A program made the translations under genes and the position numbers. 64,000 bases of DNA, taken from assembly GCF_004379255.2 (NCBI RefSeq), contig NC_056033.1, forward strand, positions 42,868,719 through 42,932,718, in the 5' to 3' direction. Below the pieces are notes generated by a model, which worked only from the letters and a program-made list of their open reading frames with translations, was not told where the DNA came from and ran no database searches. Below, piece by piece: positions 11,801 through 24,750 of the stretch. Every line of letters begins with the position of its first letter. Position 1 is the stretch's first letter. Source of the DNA: Salvia splendens. Taxonomy: Eukaryota; Streptophyta; Magnoliopsida; Lamiales; Lamiaceae.

Positions 11801-14800
11801 AATGGTTCGTTCTCTCCAACCTGTACAGGTCAGGAAACACTTGTGTCTAAAGCAATAACCATCTAAGCTTGTTAGAATACATATTCTCAAAGAACCTAAC
11901 CTGTACAAGGACAAATTTACGTTTGCACTTCTGAACAATTTTTAAGAATGTATCGCATGCCATGTCCTGCAAAATACCAGACAAAAGTAAGAAAATAGTG
12001 GACATTCAAGTAAATAAAGAGAGCAAAAAATTGTGTACATAACACAGTGAAACCATTATTGAATGATGAGAAAATTAAATGACACCATACACCATGTGAA
12101 ATTGTGAATACCTAAATCAAAGTACTACAGATGATCAGATAGGAAATGGAGTAATTAACCTGAACTCCTGGGTGAGTTTCGTGCATGAATTCAAACAACT
12201 TGTTCACAACAGTTTTCAAAAACTTCCAGTGGGCCCTTAAAAATCGAGGGTACTGCCCCACTACATACCTGCAAAAAAAAATCAGATAAAGATAGAGAAT
12301 ATACAAAAAAAAAACTTATCATTCTTTCCCTGTCACTTCACTTCTAATAAAGAGATATAAATGATAAAATCAAAACGATTACAAGATATTATGAAATAAT
12401 AAAACAAAATTGGTGGAAATCCTCACATGATATTACTAGCAATGACAGCTTTGTTGTCCTTCCCCTTGGTAATTTCGCAGAGGTTCAATAAATCACGAAT
12501 AACCATCACCAAAAATCTATTCTCCTGCCCAAAGTAACAAGGTTGCATAAATATTTGAAGTAGAGAAGGTTAAATGAAGTAAATATCAAACATGAGTGGA
12601 AGAAATAGAAAAAGGTGCAAACATGAGTGGAAGAAATAGAAAAAGGTGCAAACAAGTAAATTGGCCCAATATTAGTTCTAATGAAAAAATGAAGTACAAT
12701 ATATGCATGTTTAAGGATGAATGCATGTAGGACCATAGATAATCAACATTGAACAAAACAATTACCTGTTCCTCTCCCATCGACCCCGAAATAGATCCAA
12801 TGGCCCAACACAAGGTATTGAGATTGTTCCAGGTCCAATCCTCTCCATTGAGTTGTTTACTCAGTTTCCTGAGCATCTGACACATACGGGCATAAACTTT
12901 GTTGGTTGTAGTGGACAATTTAAAAATCATGAAAACCCAGAATCAGCATCAAACAATCACAAAAATAAAGAGAGAAACTGTTTTCAACAAGATACATGCA
13001 AGTAAAAAACTGTTTATGGTCTGACTCTATTGTTTCAGAACATAAAAGTTTTCTCTATAATCCTTCACGCAGATGGGATACCGAAGAACCCCTTCAATTA
13101 TCAAAATAGAAACCTAGAGCAGTGGAGATAATAAACACCTGTTTTTCAGTATCCTCGTGATCAAGGTTTGCCAAATAGATCAATGTTTCCCTCATTATCT
13201 GCATGTTAGTAGTGAATGTCATCAATATGAATCCACAAATATCCAAGATTTAGAGAAGTTTGATAAATATAGAGAACCTTATACTGCACAAGCACATCAT
13301 TATCTTTCATAGTTTCACGGACTATATTCCCATTTTCATCCTCAACAATGAGGACTTCTTCAGGCTTTGCCATGCGGCATATCATTAGTTGCCTTAACTT
13401 CGACATAGGAGCAGCAAAAAGTTGTCGTCTCTGCATGATCTGTGAACCAAGTCCTTCAGCCACACCCGAAAGCATAGGCGTCTGCTTGTTCAATACATAG
13501 GTTAGGACCACCATATGGAATTAATCGGAGCTAGACAAAAAAAATAGGCGGCGCAAAGAAGAGTCAACGACCTCAAACATTTCAGATCATGATATGTTCA
13601 ACTAGTTAAGTAAAGGACATATAGAGCTTAATCCTCAATCTCACTAATATCCATCTAAATGAAATTTTAAAAGAATGCACTTTTGCTGTAAGCATTTGCA
13701 TGCAAAATTCAAAGTACAGTAGCAGGAATTAAACTCTAAGAATACCTGGAAGCCCATCATGTTTCCAGCAGGACTGTCCAAGTTATGGTGTGCTTCAAAC
13801 AGCTCTGAAACTAAAGAGTTCCAATAGTCCAAGCAAACCTGCATGACGATAGAATTGATTTATAGCATATACTATTGGAGGCAGAGTACAAACCACAAGG
13901 ACTTGATAAACAGACCTTAAAAACTTCAGTATCATCCACATAAGATATGTTAATGAGATATTCAAGACCAACAAGCAGAAGATTTTTGTTCTCTTGTGAA
14001 GATTCGAGGACTCGTATGTGAGCCTGCACCAAGGAAACAAATCTACCATCAATTATAAAATAAATCATTCAGGAATTTGAATAGTCCAGATTTATATATG
14101 TGTGTCAGTGTACATGGGGATATAAAAATGGTTCACCTTGTAAAATGATGTAAAAAACAACGCCAAGTTTTGAATAAATGCCTGGAAAAATCATATCAGA
14201 ATGTCAGTGCATTGACCCGAGAAGAATCAAGAAGAATGAATTTAGTATAAAAACTGAAAAGTACCTGCTCCTCACTAGTGCCATTTGCATAAGCCTCTAA
14301 GAAATTTGTATGAGATGGAAGGATGTTCTGATAGGCAATAGTGAAATACAGAGAATCAGCAGGCAGCCAGGCTTAGACCTAGCTCAGACATAACTGAAAG
14401 AGGCAAAGGCTATATAGAAACTGAGAGATAAACTACAGTACCTGTAATTGCACCATGAATATAGAATACATATTGACATATTGTGCATTATAAAAATCCC
14501 CAAAACTAAGAGCAGCAATCTGTAGAAAACAAAACCATGTAACAGCCAGCCAAAAACAGAACAAAATATCATAAATTAGAAAATGATTGCAGAACAGACC
14601 TCTGTCAGACATTGTAGAGTAAGATTGCGGTAGGCAGGCGCAGTGAAGAAATTTAGCAGTTTTTCAAGCTGCCAAACAGAAGCATCAAATACTACTTCAG
14701 AAACAAGCACATCTTCTTTACTTAAAATGCTCAAACAATATGAGTTACGGTATAGCACATTAGCATCTGTTCCCTCATCCAATAAGCCACAAGAAGAAAT

Positions 14801-17377
14801 AGAATAGTACAAACCAGTGGTGATTGAAATATATATCCTAGAGGAATCCAGGAAAGGAAAGCATGCAGTGTAGCCAGGGTAGCCCTGATGAGCTCAGCTC
14901 TTTGAGACGCCGACAATACATACAAACATAGTTCGTGAATAAGCTGGAACTCTCTACAGACAGAAAATTAATCCTTAATTTTGCAAATGAAGAGAAGAAT
15001 TAAGAATAACAACTTGCTTGGAAATTCATAGCAACAGATAGGTGGAAGATACATTAAGATAATGCATAAATATTTTACCTGTTCAACGATTGTTTCAACT
15101 CTTTAATCTTCTGTTGGGTCATCTCACCCCTTGAGAAGTCAAAAACCTCTTCACTAAGAAGCTGGCAATAAAATATGCAAGTGAATAACATGCGTATACA
15201 AATTTTATGATTAAAATAAATGTGAAGAGAGTTTACTTTCAGAATTGTCATGCAATTCTCACAAATAGTTTCGCTTGTTTTTGCTGCTGCAACAAGGTCA
15301 GGAATAAAGCTTGTCCACCGAGCTGGCCACTCATGCTTCAAGATCTGAATATACAGACATAATTGTGAAATTCTATGAGAAATGTAATTCAATGAAACAG
15401 CACATAAACAAGTATAGTGCTAAGCATATGAATCTCCATAACTTGGTACAGTGTAAATATTACCTGGACTAATATAATGTTCAACTTATTAACGTAAAGC
15501 CTCTCACGCCGGAAAGAGATCTCATCACTAGATAGCTGATAGACATAATAACACGGAAAACGTATTATATCACTATGTATACTTTCTCGAAAACATGAAA
15601 AAGACCAAGGAAAACCACTACAACAAAATAATTTTTGGAAGGAAAAAACTTTTAAGCACCTTCACAATAACATCAGAAATATAATTCTTCATTCCATCCC
15701 GCTGTTCAACTGGCAATGCATTCCATCTGTATTTAATAACACCTTCTAGAACCTGTAAAAAGAAACTCAGCAGTAGTATTTTTCATCAGTATCTGCAAAC
15801 AATCTGTAATAATTGAAAGACCAGAGAAACAACATTTATCATGATCATATTAACATTTCACAAACCTGTAAAGCAAAAAACTTGGTATTCAAACTCTGTG
15901 TACTAGATAGTATGTGAACCACTTGAAGCCACATATCTGGGTTATTTTGCAAATCCCGTAGGATATGATCTGCAGCCGCCCTCTGCCACAAAAGCAGGAA
16001 AAAATTTGAAAGGTGAGTTCCTATCCAACGATAGAGAGATACATATCTAGTGTTCCTGGTGAGTATGCAATTGTCATACAAAAAGGAAGTTTATATAGTG
16101 AAAATAACAAAAAATCAGTGCAACTTTTTTCTATCCAGGGTAATTATCCTGTTTCATAATGGCTGGTGACCCCGAGATATCTAGAGAAGAAGCCCATGCA
16201 AAAAGGCAAAGCAACATCAACTGTCATAACAAAGAAGCATGTGCCAAAACCACAAGGATGTCAATTCCTAGCAGAACCACACATCTCACATGCATGGCAG
16301 TAGAACATTGCCATTTATATTTTCCAGCAGTTGAGGGGACCATTGAAAGTAAAGAAACAAAGAATAAAGTTTAAAGTGGCAATATATCTATTAAATTGAC
16401 ATGATCCAAGTAAGTTAGCAAAAAATTGCACACACAGGTAATTTCCTATAATGAAATGTGAACCAACAGGCAATAAGTTAACTAGTTGCCCCCACAGCTT
16501 ATCGCATAGTACTTCACTAATATAAACAACACCTGAAAAGAAAAAAGAGACAGCAACATATAGCATGCTCTCACAAATACAGTGACGGATCACAGTCTTT
16601 ACAAACTTCAATATTTTTCTAAAACACCAAGACTGCCTAGCAGATAAATGAACCAATGATAGCATAAAACGCAAGAAACATCGTGGGGGGCTAAAACGTC
16701 ATGCTTGGCATGTAAAGGTATCGACCACTTCCAATAAAGCTCTTCAAATCACATTCTGGGGTGCTCAGTGTTCCAGGTAGAACTTTCAAAGCCACATAAG
16801 AAATAAATTTTTTAAAAAAAAAGCAATTAAAATCACAGGTTTTACAGTCGTCCATATTCTGCAAACTCTATCTTCCAGCTAATGTCTTACCTAACACAGT
16901 GCGCTTTAGACGCACCAGATAATGTTTTTCAGAGAAGTCGGCATAATGCCACTGTTTCCAATGTCGATTAGCATTGATTAACAACCAATTTCAAGCAACT
17001 CAAAACACCACTAGCAGATTAGGGGAAGTTACAAGCCCTTACAACGTTGAATGCATTACAAAAAATACAATCATCCGGGGTTCAGTACAATTGACTAATT
17101 CCGTGTAATGATTTGCATGTCAGGGTTATTAAAATCATTTCAAAACGCCGATTGTTCCTAAAATCCCATGGAATTACCCAATCACACAAAGTCAGCTTAG
17201 TTCAATAGCTACACTATCCGAAATGCGCACAAACACTCAACTACAGAGACTATCAACGAAACAAAAATTGCTTCAGACCTCCTCCTTGGATCCGGTGCCA
17301 TAGAAAGCGGCGACAGTGGCGTCCAGCAGTGAAACATCCATCGGCTGACTTAAATCGCGCAGCTTCTCCGCAGCCAT
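8862..17377 (-). CDS. XPO1: Exportin-1 (CRM1), nuclear export receptor
   Basis: There are 32 coding exons, from 17279-17377 ([11 protein letters not shown]...) to 8862-8984 (...[10 protein letters not shown] stop). Intermediate exons: 15866-15982, 15660-15752, 15464-15535, 15237-15344, 15079-15161, 14815-14953, 14600-14668, 14442-14519, 14265-14327, 14137-14181, 13916-14023, 13746-13838, 13278-13481, 13139-13198, 12766-12876, 12427-12524, 12160-12268, 11901-11966, 11722-11820, 11549-11629, 11329-11418, 10949-11034, 10766-10846, 10506-10688, 10315-10381, 10107-10217, 9842-9949, 9609-9746, 9379-9516, 9203-9307. They total 1074 residues, the usual length. It is a HEAT-repeat karyopherin that exports leucine-rich NES cargo and some RNPs with RanGTP. 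The importin-beta N domain comes first. The NES-groove cysteine, equivalent to human Cys528, is Cys530 in [15 protein letters not shown]. The gene looks intact. Intron 1 is about 1.3 kb. Confidence 0.97.
12590..12652. repeat. 31 bp tandem duplication in an XPO1 intron
   Basis: A 31 bp unit beginning ACATGAGTGGAAGAAATAG occurs at 12590 and again at 12621 with no difference visible by eye. It lies between exons 12427-12524 and 12766-12876 and does not touch a splice site. Confidence 0.85.
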
Positions 17378-19061
17378 GGCGGAGGCCAGCAGTTACCTCA
17401 ATTAAACCCTAAAACCCCAAAAAACACTATCCTCTCTTGCACAAAAACCCTAGCGCGCGACTGTACTGTGACGGCAGTGGAGCAAGCCCTAGTATTAGCG
17501 CTGAGAGCTCGTGAAGAGAGACAACAGCGGCGGTAGATGTTGGATATGTAGAGAGAGATAGAGTGGTGATTGAGAATGAGAGAGACAGCTTCAATATAAA
17601 GCAATAGGGGTTTTAGAGAGAGAGAGACTTTGAAAATGTTTTTCAGCCTTCCCTCCCGTTTTATATGCTTAGAGAGAAAAGATTATTTCGCATTTAAATA
17701 AAAGGGTAAAAAGAGGTTGGGATTCTCTTGAATCATGGGTTGCTTTTCAAATTGAAATTGGGTCGGGTAATCCAATATGGGTCCGGGTTTTTTTCTCTGT
17801 TTTAAATACTCCTCTTGCGGCCTACCGAGTTTTTTTGGGTTTTTTATGTAATTTTGAAACATTTTTTTCCAACGGCCTATTTCCCGTGTCGTTGAGATGA
17901 GCTAGCGTTGCAGTAGCTGTGGCGGGATGGGCAATGGGTGACGTCCCATTTCATTGAGACGAGCTAGCGTTGCAGGAGTGTGGCTGGAAGGACGGTTCAG
18001 GCGATGTGTGTGTTGTCTATATTATTTTCAGTTTTTTGTTTATTATTAATTTTAATAGTTTATACTCTAAATTATAGAAGTACTTATTTTATTCATTTAT
18101 GATATAAAATAAATAAATACAAATAAGAACAAATAAGTTTTCTAATATGTGTTTTCTGGGATTTTAATCATGTAAGTAGTTTTTAGATTTTTGTTAATGT
18201 TATTTCTTTATTTCATTTATGTAATTTTTAATTAAATCATATAATATGGTTGTAACTATATAAAACAATAGTATGTGATTTTGAAAATGGATACGACCCG
18301 AATAGTGAAACTGAAAGAATGACTATGGAATAAGACTTTCAATGCTAAGGAGCAAATGCAAAAGTAACTGAAAAAAAAATTGTTAGCCAATTAGTTAAGG
18401 AACAATTATGAACAACTGTGGATCCACTCTAAACCAAAGATGTATAGTAGTACTCCAAAAAGTTACTTCATATTGGCAAAATAGCAGTGATCCTAGTTCG
18501 ATTATCATTTCTTGCGCATTTCTTAATTGTTCGAGTTCATCAATTATAGTTCGACATAGGCTCGCACATCAATTGTTTATCAAAGGCCTCTAATCACATT
18601 TATTATTTTTGTTCAAAAATTATCAATACCAAATTGATCCATCATATATACCGAGTTTATCCTTCCATCCGACGAGAACTGCTCAAGAAAAAATATTGTC
18701 AATTGGATGCTTAACTCATTGCCCATATACGTAGTTCAACTTTTCTTAAGTCAAATAATGATACTCTTAATCCAATCGAGTGACATGAAAATGATATTGG
18801 GCAAAATGAGGATTGCATCACTCATTCTCCAGTTATTGAGTACTCTAAGTCATTCAACCAAGAAAATTATCACTTTAAACTTTAAAGTAATATCCCAAAA
18901 CTGGAGTCTTTATTTATAGCTCCCAAAAACTAGTGCGACATGTTGAATTTGCCACAAGAAGACGACATCGGTTGTGTATCATTTTAAAAACAAAATTAAA
19001 CAATATGGCAATTCGACGAGTCACGTCAGTTTTTCAAACACGAATAAGGACACTGAATATA

Positions 19062-19260
19062 GGTGGCGTTCGGTTGTCATGACTAATATCATGAGAATAT
19101 CCATCTAGGATTAAGTTGTGGGATTATTTTAGTTGGAGGGGAGGCTATGACTAATTATCATGAGACTATCCATCTAGGATTAAGTTGTAGGGTTCAATTT
19201 TATGAACCAAACATGATACATATTTAATCATGGGATTTAATCTTAGCAACCGAACACCCC
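19062..19260. mobile_element. MITE copy 1 with GGTGTTCGGTT-type inverted termini
   Basis: The left end GGTGGCGTTCGGTTG and right end CAACCGAACACCCC are inverted, and ATA occurs immediately outside both ends (possible 3 bp target duplication). The interior repeats ATCCATCTAGGATTAAGTTG twice. Terminal G-run plus GTTCGGTT is typical of Tourist/PIF-Harbinger MITEs. No coding capacity. Confidence 0.65.
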
Positions 19261-19614
19261 ATAGTTGATTCAAAATTGTTGAAGATATAGTCGAAGGTAT
19301 AATTGATAATATTGGAATAGTTGAAGGTATAAAGTGACAATTGCCCTCTTCATCGTCTTGGCGGTAGCCCAACGATAAAGTATATGTTTACATAATCAAA
19401 CGATCAATGTTTTAAACGAGATCGCAGAGAATAACTCCTACTCAACGTTCAATTTAAACAAAACAATAAAGAGATTTAAAATATTGAAATACTTCATGCA
19501 AATTGAATTCTCGTTGTTTTATTATTAAAATCAGTCCTTTTCACATTTTAGCATCGTAATAAATTGCATTTTCAGGCAAGCGTGCTACAGTTACACAACA
19601 AAAGAAGTATTGTA

Positions 19615-19815
19615 GGGAGGTGTTCGGTTTGTAAGATGGTATCCGAGATTAAATTTGTAGTGTGTTTGATTCATGAGATTCAACTCCACAACTCAATCCT
19701 AGATGGATAATCATGGAATAATTAGTCATAGCTAACCATCTATGACTAAAATAATCTCACACTCAATCCTAGATTGAATCTTGATATTATTTTATTTTAG
19801 AAACCGAACACCACC
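19615..19815. mobile_element. MITE copy 2, same family, opposite orientation
   Basis: Ends GGGAGGTGTTCGGTTT and AAACCGAACACCACC are inverted. The reverse complement aligns along its length with the 19062-19260 element, including the internal CCATCTAGGATTGAGTTGTG phrase. Length is about 201 bp. The flanks show only a weak GTA/TAA resemblance, so the target duplication is uncertain. Confidence 0.65.
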
Positions 19816-20113
19816 TAAGAGTATGAAATCATTACAGGGGTCAAGGACTGAAGGGTCCAAATCAAAATCTCAACAAATTTACGCAAATCTTTAATTAGTC
19901 TTATCATGATTTGCTGCTCTTATTTGGGCTACATGTAAATTTAAGGTAATTAACAAATAAAGCATGGATTTGAGAAAACATATACTGTCATTGCACAACA
20001 GACTAAACTGTATTGACATCATACACCATAGGACATAATTTTAAGGCAAAAGATAAACTAAGTAAACAAAAATAGCTAATACCAAGAACTTAAATCGCAT
20101 ATCATGTAGTAAT

Positions 20114-21632
20114 TTACTCCACCATGGAGTCATTTGATGCTTCTCCAACAGGTTTTTGAGATTTTTTCGTGTTGTTCCCTGCCAAGGAAATCGAACATGA
20201 AGCAATTTCGGTCATATAGAGAAACAACAAACAGGCTAAGCATGCTGAACCAATGATGCAAAGAACTGGAACCGTTGAAAGTTAAAAGGTCCACAACCAA
20301 AGAGAAAAATCGAATCAGAAAATCAGTAACCTTTCTTCTTCAATCTTAGTCTGGCAGCCCTCTTCATAGGGAATTTAACGGGAGTCTTTTTAGCATCTTC
20401 CGCAGGCTCTGAAAGAAGAACGGACATAAGACAAGTGAAAATTCCCATCAAACTACACAAAAATCGGTAGCTTTGTGAATCATGATGAAACACTTGAGCC
20501 ATGTTTGAGAGCAAGAACATAACATGAGCGATAATAATCTATAAGCAAAATCATAATTTTAGAGCTTGCTTCTTTCAGTAATGACACTACCTTTGGCATT
20601 ACCATGAATCGAAGATCGATTCTTCATGTACAACCAATGAGAAATCAGACTATATGAAGTGAAATAGCTAAACAAGAGTCACAAGACCACAGGGGAATCC
20701 ATATATTAAGATAATTAGATCTCAATATACAAAAAAGACCCACAAAGCAACATTTTAAACAGACTCAACCAACAAGTGGGGCATCAAACAAAGAACATGC
20801 AACAACAATCTTATATGCTTGCAGTTGCAAATTTAGCTCAGCTGTTACAAATACAAATATTTCTTGTTAAACTTGATGAAAGATTGGGCTTCTTGATAAA
20901 CCCGCATGCTATAAATAAGTTTGACTGTGTTCTACACTTCCAATATCAACTAGGCTATGTAAACCGAAAGCAACTAGGAGCATAATATCAAGGCAAACCC
21001 ATGGAAAGAAACCTCGGGGGCTAAGTAGCTTACGACCTAGAGGTCTAGAAGAAGACTATACCACCACAATTTTCTTACTTCCATTCAGTAATTACAGGAA
21101 ACAGGACAGTATAATACCGATAATCGAACAACTTGCTGTGAGAATCCTATATCAATTAAAAGAGAAAAAGATATTCCACGAATATTCTTAGTTCTCTACT
21201 TAAATATCAAATTATAGTACAATACTACGATTAATCTAGCTATGTTCCTTACAACAGAGATAACTCAATTAAAACATTTAGCAGCTAAAAATGAACAGCA
21301 TACCGTCAGCAGCGGCCATCTCAACATCTTGCATAGTAATTAACCCCTTTTCCACGGCCTCCTTCTGCTCCTGAATTGTTTAATCGACAAAAAAAGAAAA
21401 AAATTATAAAAAATCTCCTTATACAAAATAAAACGAATCATGAGCTGCGTAAATGAATGAAAATACGCACCCTGCGCCATTTCTTGAGCAGCTTGCGCTG
21501 GCGCTTGCCGGAGATGGATTTAGGCTGAATTCTCTGGTGCAGCTTCCCCGACGCCGGGTCTCCGTGAATCCTCCTCTTCTCATTGGCAATGAACGTCCGC
21601 CGCTTCTTCTGCACAACGTTGAATTTCGCCAT
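20114..21632 (-). CDS. Small, highly basic conserved plant protein, probably nucleolar
   Basis: Four exons: 21471-21632, 21304-21370, 20331-20408, 20114-20178, giving 123 residues. The N-terminal exon is very Lys/Arg-rich (MAKFNVVQKKRRTFIANEKR, then GDPASGKLHQR and SGKRQRKLLKKWRR). A short acidic helix follows (EQKEAVEKGLITMQDVEMAA), then a second basic block (KFPMKRAARLRLKKKG). This composition suits a nucleolar or ribosome-assembly factor. It may be related to Alb1-type proteins, but that is a weak inference. The conserved splice phases and clean frame argue for a real gene. Confidence 0.8.
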
Positions 21633-22151
21633 TTCACCGCCGAGAAGACAAATTTCTCGCTCTTAAACCCTAGTTTTTTTTAGGGTTCAGAAGTCGGATT
21701 GAGAGAGGAATAAGGCAGCCCCAATTTGACCTTTTAAAGGGTTTCCTCAATTTAATTTGGCTTCAATTTATTTTAATCTCAGGTCATAAAAAAATCGATA
21801 TATGAAAAGCTAAAAATTGAAATATAAAATAATTCTCTTACTTCTTTTTAAAAAATCATTTTTTTTGTTAAAGCGGAACTCTAAAAATAAAAATACATAT
21901 CAAATTTCGGAAAAAAAAGTCCATTGCATCATCAAAATTCGGAAGAAGAGATCAGGCTCGTTAGACAACAGATAGACAACAAAGTGGATTTGATCGAGTA
22001 TAAAAATTGGGAAAACTAGCATGATATACAGTCTAGCCGAAACATGCAAAAAATGAGCAAAAACTTTCTATGTTGAAAAGACTTGAAATTTGCACGATAA
22101 GTGGTCATTTGTCATCATTTAGAGGCGGATTGTCTTTTTCTCTTTATATAA

Positions 22152-22290
22152 AAGACTAAATAGATGAAGTGGACTGAATTTAAACTAGAAAATTAATAAA
22201 AAGGTCATTTTGTGATTTAAACGATATTTGATAACAAAAATTAACGAGCATTGTGCGAATTTCAAGTCATCTCACATAATCGACGTATTT
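22152..22290 (+). repeat. Left arm of a direct repeat flanking the NLR fragment
   Basis: This stretch shares an ordered series of phrases with 23852-24014: AGACTAAAT, TTAAACTAGA, AATAAAAAGGTCATTT, ATATTTGATA, AACGAGCATTGTGC and ATTTCAAGTCATC. Identity is roughly three quarters by eye. The two arms are 1.7 kb apart in the same orientation. Confidence 0.65.
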
Positions 22291-22514
22291 CAAATGATGA
22301 GCCTCTCTTTCTTTTTTGTTTTATTGACTACTTTATCATAATTATGCAATTTCAAAATAGATGTTGAATGATGAGTTATGATTATTTGAAGTTAATTGGA
22401 GAAATCCTATAGCCATTCATGCAAAATTTCGGTCAGAAAATGATATCAGATTTTTTGGAATAAAAAAAGTTACAAAAAATCGAGTCAATATGGGATAATT
22501 TATTTTCTGTATGT

Positions 22515-23747
22515 AAGGTTGTTCCCTAAAGATCATGACATCTTAGTTTCTACCAAGTAGTATGAATTGTAGAGGGATTTGCAGAGTGGGGGATGATGAC
22601 ATAGAACAAAAGGCAATGGAGATTTCGAAGGTTCTTATCAACATCTACTCGTTGATAGTAAAAAAGCAAAAAACGAGCCAAGATATGTTAGGCTCATAAC
22701 ATGGTGTGCGTATTCTGCAGACGTAAAGCAATGGATGAAAAGTTATTATGAGTTATACACATATCAATGAGACGACTTGACCCTCCATTTTCTAAAGTAC
22801 TGGAATTTCACCGTCTTTGTTTCGAATCTGATTTCTCAAAGTTTCTCAGCTGTTGTATTAATGCAAAGCGCGTCCGCTCGCTGCTTTGCTTCTATGAGGA
22901 ATCTGTCGAGCTGCATCATGTGACTTTTCCATATGCCTGCAAATATTTTAGGATTTTGAACTGCATGTCCACCAAATTCCCAAGTTTTTCAGAGGTTAAA
23001 AAGCTTATATTTTAGAATAAGAAAAAGGCAGCAACAAATTCCACCGATTTTGTGTGTTTATAGCGATTTCCACCGAAAATGAAACTAGTGACAAGTAATG
23101 GCGGATGGAGGGAGTTCTTTTGAATCACATTACTCTTTCCGTTGAACATCTCCAAGTACTTCGAGAAGATGTTTCCCATCCGATCAACCTATAAACTCTT
23201 ATTGTTGACACAAAACAATGGATCATTACTATCAAACCCAACATTTCCAATATGATCCGTTTGAGATATCTGAAAACGAAAGAGTGTATATTATTGGGTG
23301 ATATCTGAAAACGAAAGAAAGTAAATTATTGGGTGACAGAAAGTGGAAGGTCAAAGCATGCCATAACCTTCATACATTTAGCAGACTGTCATCGGATTCG
23401 TGCAAAGAGGTTCTCCCTATAAGAACTTCGAATCTCAATGCACGGGGGGTCATGGAAAATTGATTGATATTGCCAAGACCATGTTTCTCGAAGATTTTAA
23501 ATATCTTGACAAGTTGAAGCTGACTAACGATGTAGATGATGATATTGATAGCTCAATTCCACGATTGCTTGCCGACTTAGATCGTTCTTTCCGACCGTCG
23601 CTCAAGAGCCTCACCTTAGCAAAGATGACAAACTTGGAATGGTGTGTTGGCATGCGCTTGTTGGCGACCATAGAGACTTTGAGGATCCTGAAGTTGAAGG
23701 AGCAGTCAAACATAAGCTTCTTCTTGAGCCAACTTTTGACACTTTGA
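22515..23747 (+). pseudogene. Decayed NLR disease-resistance gene fragment (R1/Tm-2-like CC-NLR)
   Basis: Pieces of an NLR lie in the right order with stops and frameshifts between them. FPKDHDILVSTK (about 22522-22557) matches the end of the NB-ARC ARC2/RNBS-D region. A winged-helix-like EISKVLINIYSLIVKK follows. Then comes an LRR lead-in, FHRLCFESDFSKFLSCC with RVRSLLCFYEESVEL (22767-23015). Further on are NISNMIRLRYLKTKECILL at about 23240-23300 and a C-terminal LRR with SLKSLTLAKMTNLEW and IETLRILKLKEQ (23400-23747). The P-loop end is absent. A small internal duplication is visible at about 23260-23335. No functional protein is possible. Confidence 0.8.
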
Positions 23748-23851
23748 TCCTTCACTTCCATCCTCTTTGCATCAACCAACGCACCTATGATGTTCACGAC
23801 AACTGAAATAACAATATCCGCCATTGTTACAATTTTACTTTCTTCATATGA

Positions 23852-24014
23852 AGGACTAAATCAACGACATGAACTGAACTTAAACTAGAGAAATAATAAA
23901 AGGTCATTTCGTCAATCAAACAATATTTGATAGCCTAAATCAACGAGCATCGTGCAAATTTCAAGTTTTAAGTTACCATGCAAATTTCAAGTCATCCCTA
24001 CACAATCAACGTTT
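23852..24014 (+). repeat. Right arm of the direct repeat flanking the NLR fragment
   Basis: It is the partner of 22152-22290. It contains an extra internal repetition of the GCAAATTTCAAGT phrase, which makes it slightly longer. Neither arm has obvious TG..CA termini, so an LTR identity is not established. Confidence 0.65.
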
Positions 24015-24533
24015 TTGGCATTATCACTATTTGTTGGAATTGCATAAACACCTAAACCTTGGAAATCAGAATACGATCACTTAAGGTTAGATCTCATTAA
24101 AACCTTCATGAGAAAAAAACATAAAATACACATAAAAGAGTATCCGTCTATAAAAAATTATGATTAAAAAATAAAACACAAATCTGTATTGTTGCAATGA
24201 AGTATAAGTTGGTGATTGTATCGGGATATGGATCTACAAGCTTAAACTTCCTCGTCCTCTCAGTATGATACTACGAGCTTTGATAAATAGGAAGTATATT
24301 ATAAGCCACTATGTTTTTGGCTCTTTTCTTTTAACCTAATGAATATATTAACCATTAGTTTTTGGAACTTACCGTTTTCTTTTTATTAGAAAATGCAGAT
24401 AATAATATTTTTTTTTGTCTACAATGTTCAAACGTTTCGTTCAATTATTAGACCTAAATTTAGGCAGAAAAATGACATTTTTGTAAGATTTTCCTATATT
24501 TTTCTATTATATACAATATACATATATTACTAT

Positions 24534-24750
24534 ATCTCCTTCCATCAGTAAAATATCTTCAGATTTGACTCGGCATGGATTTTAAAAAATATAAAGAAAA
24601 GTGACTAAAAAAAGTCAATAGAACGTGCGTTTTACATTTATATATTAGTTATATAATAAAATGTGACTATAACAAGTCAATGAAAAGTGTCCAGATTTCA
24701 AAGATGGTCCGAAATAACAAAAGTGGACAACATTTCATGACGGAGCGAAT
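24534..24750. mobile_element. Degenerate Stowaway-like MITE
   Basis: The left end CTCCTTCCATCAGTAAAATAT and the right-end reverse complement ATTCGCTCCGTCATGAAATG both resemble the Stowaway terminus CTCCNTCCGTCC. The interior is AT-rich and non-coding. Boundaries are approximate. Confidence 0.35.

Larger units (their letters stand above)
17378..20113. other. Spacer upstream of XPO1
   Basis: The first 300 bp is the XPO1 leader/promoter on the minus strand. A short imperfect duplication (GAGCTAGCGTTGCAG) lies at about 17900-17985. The stretch 18290-18960 has short open frames with no recognisable family. Two related MITEs sit at 19062-19260 and 19615-19815. Confidence 0.55.

Noticed and set aside
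18408..18919. Two plus-strand frames of 61 and 70 residues upstream of XPO1
   Set aside because: No family resemblance, no splice context and low-complexity composition; could be old transposon debris but nothing supports a gene.
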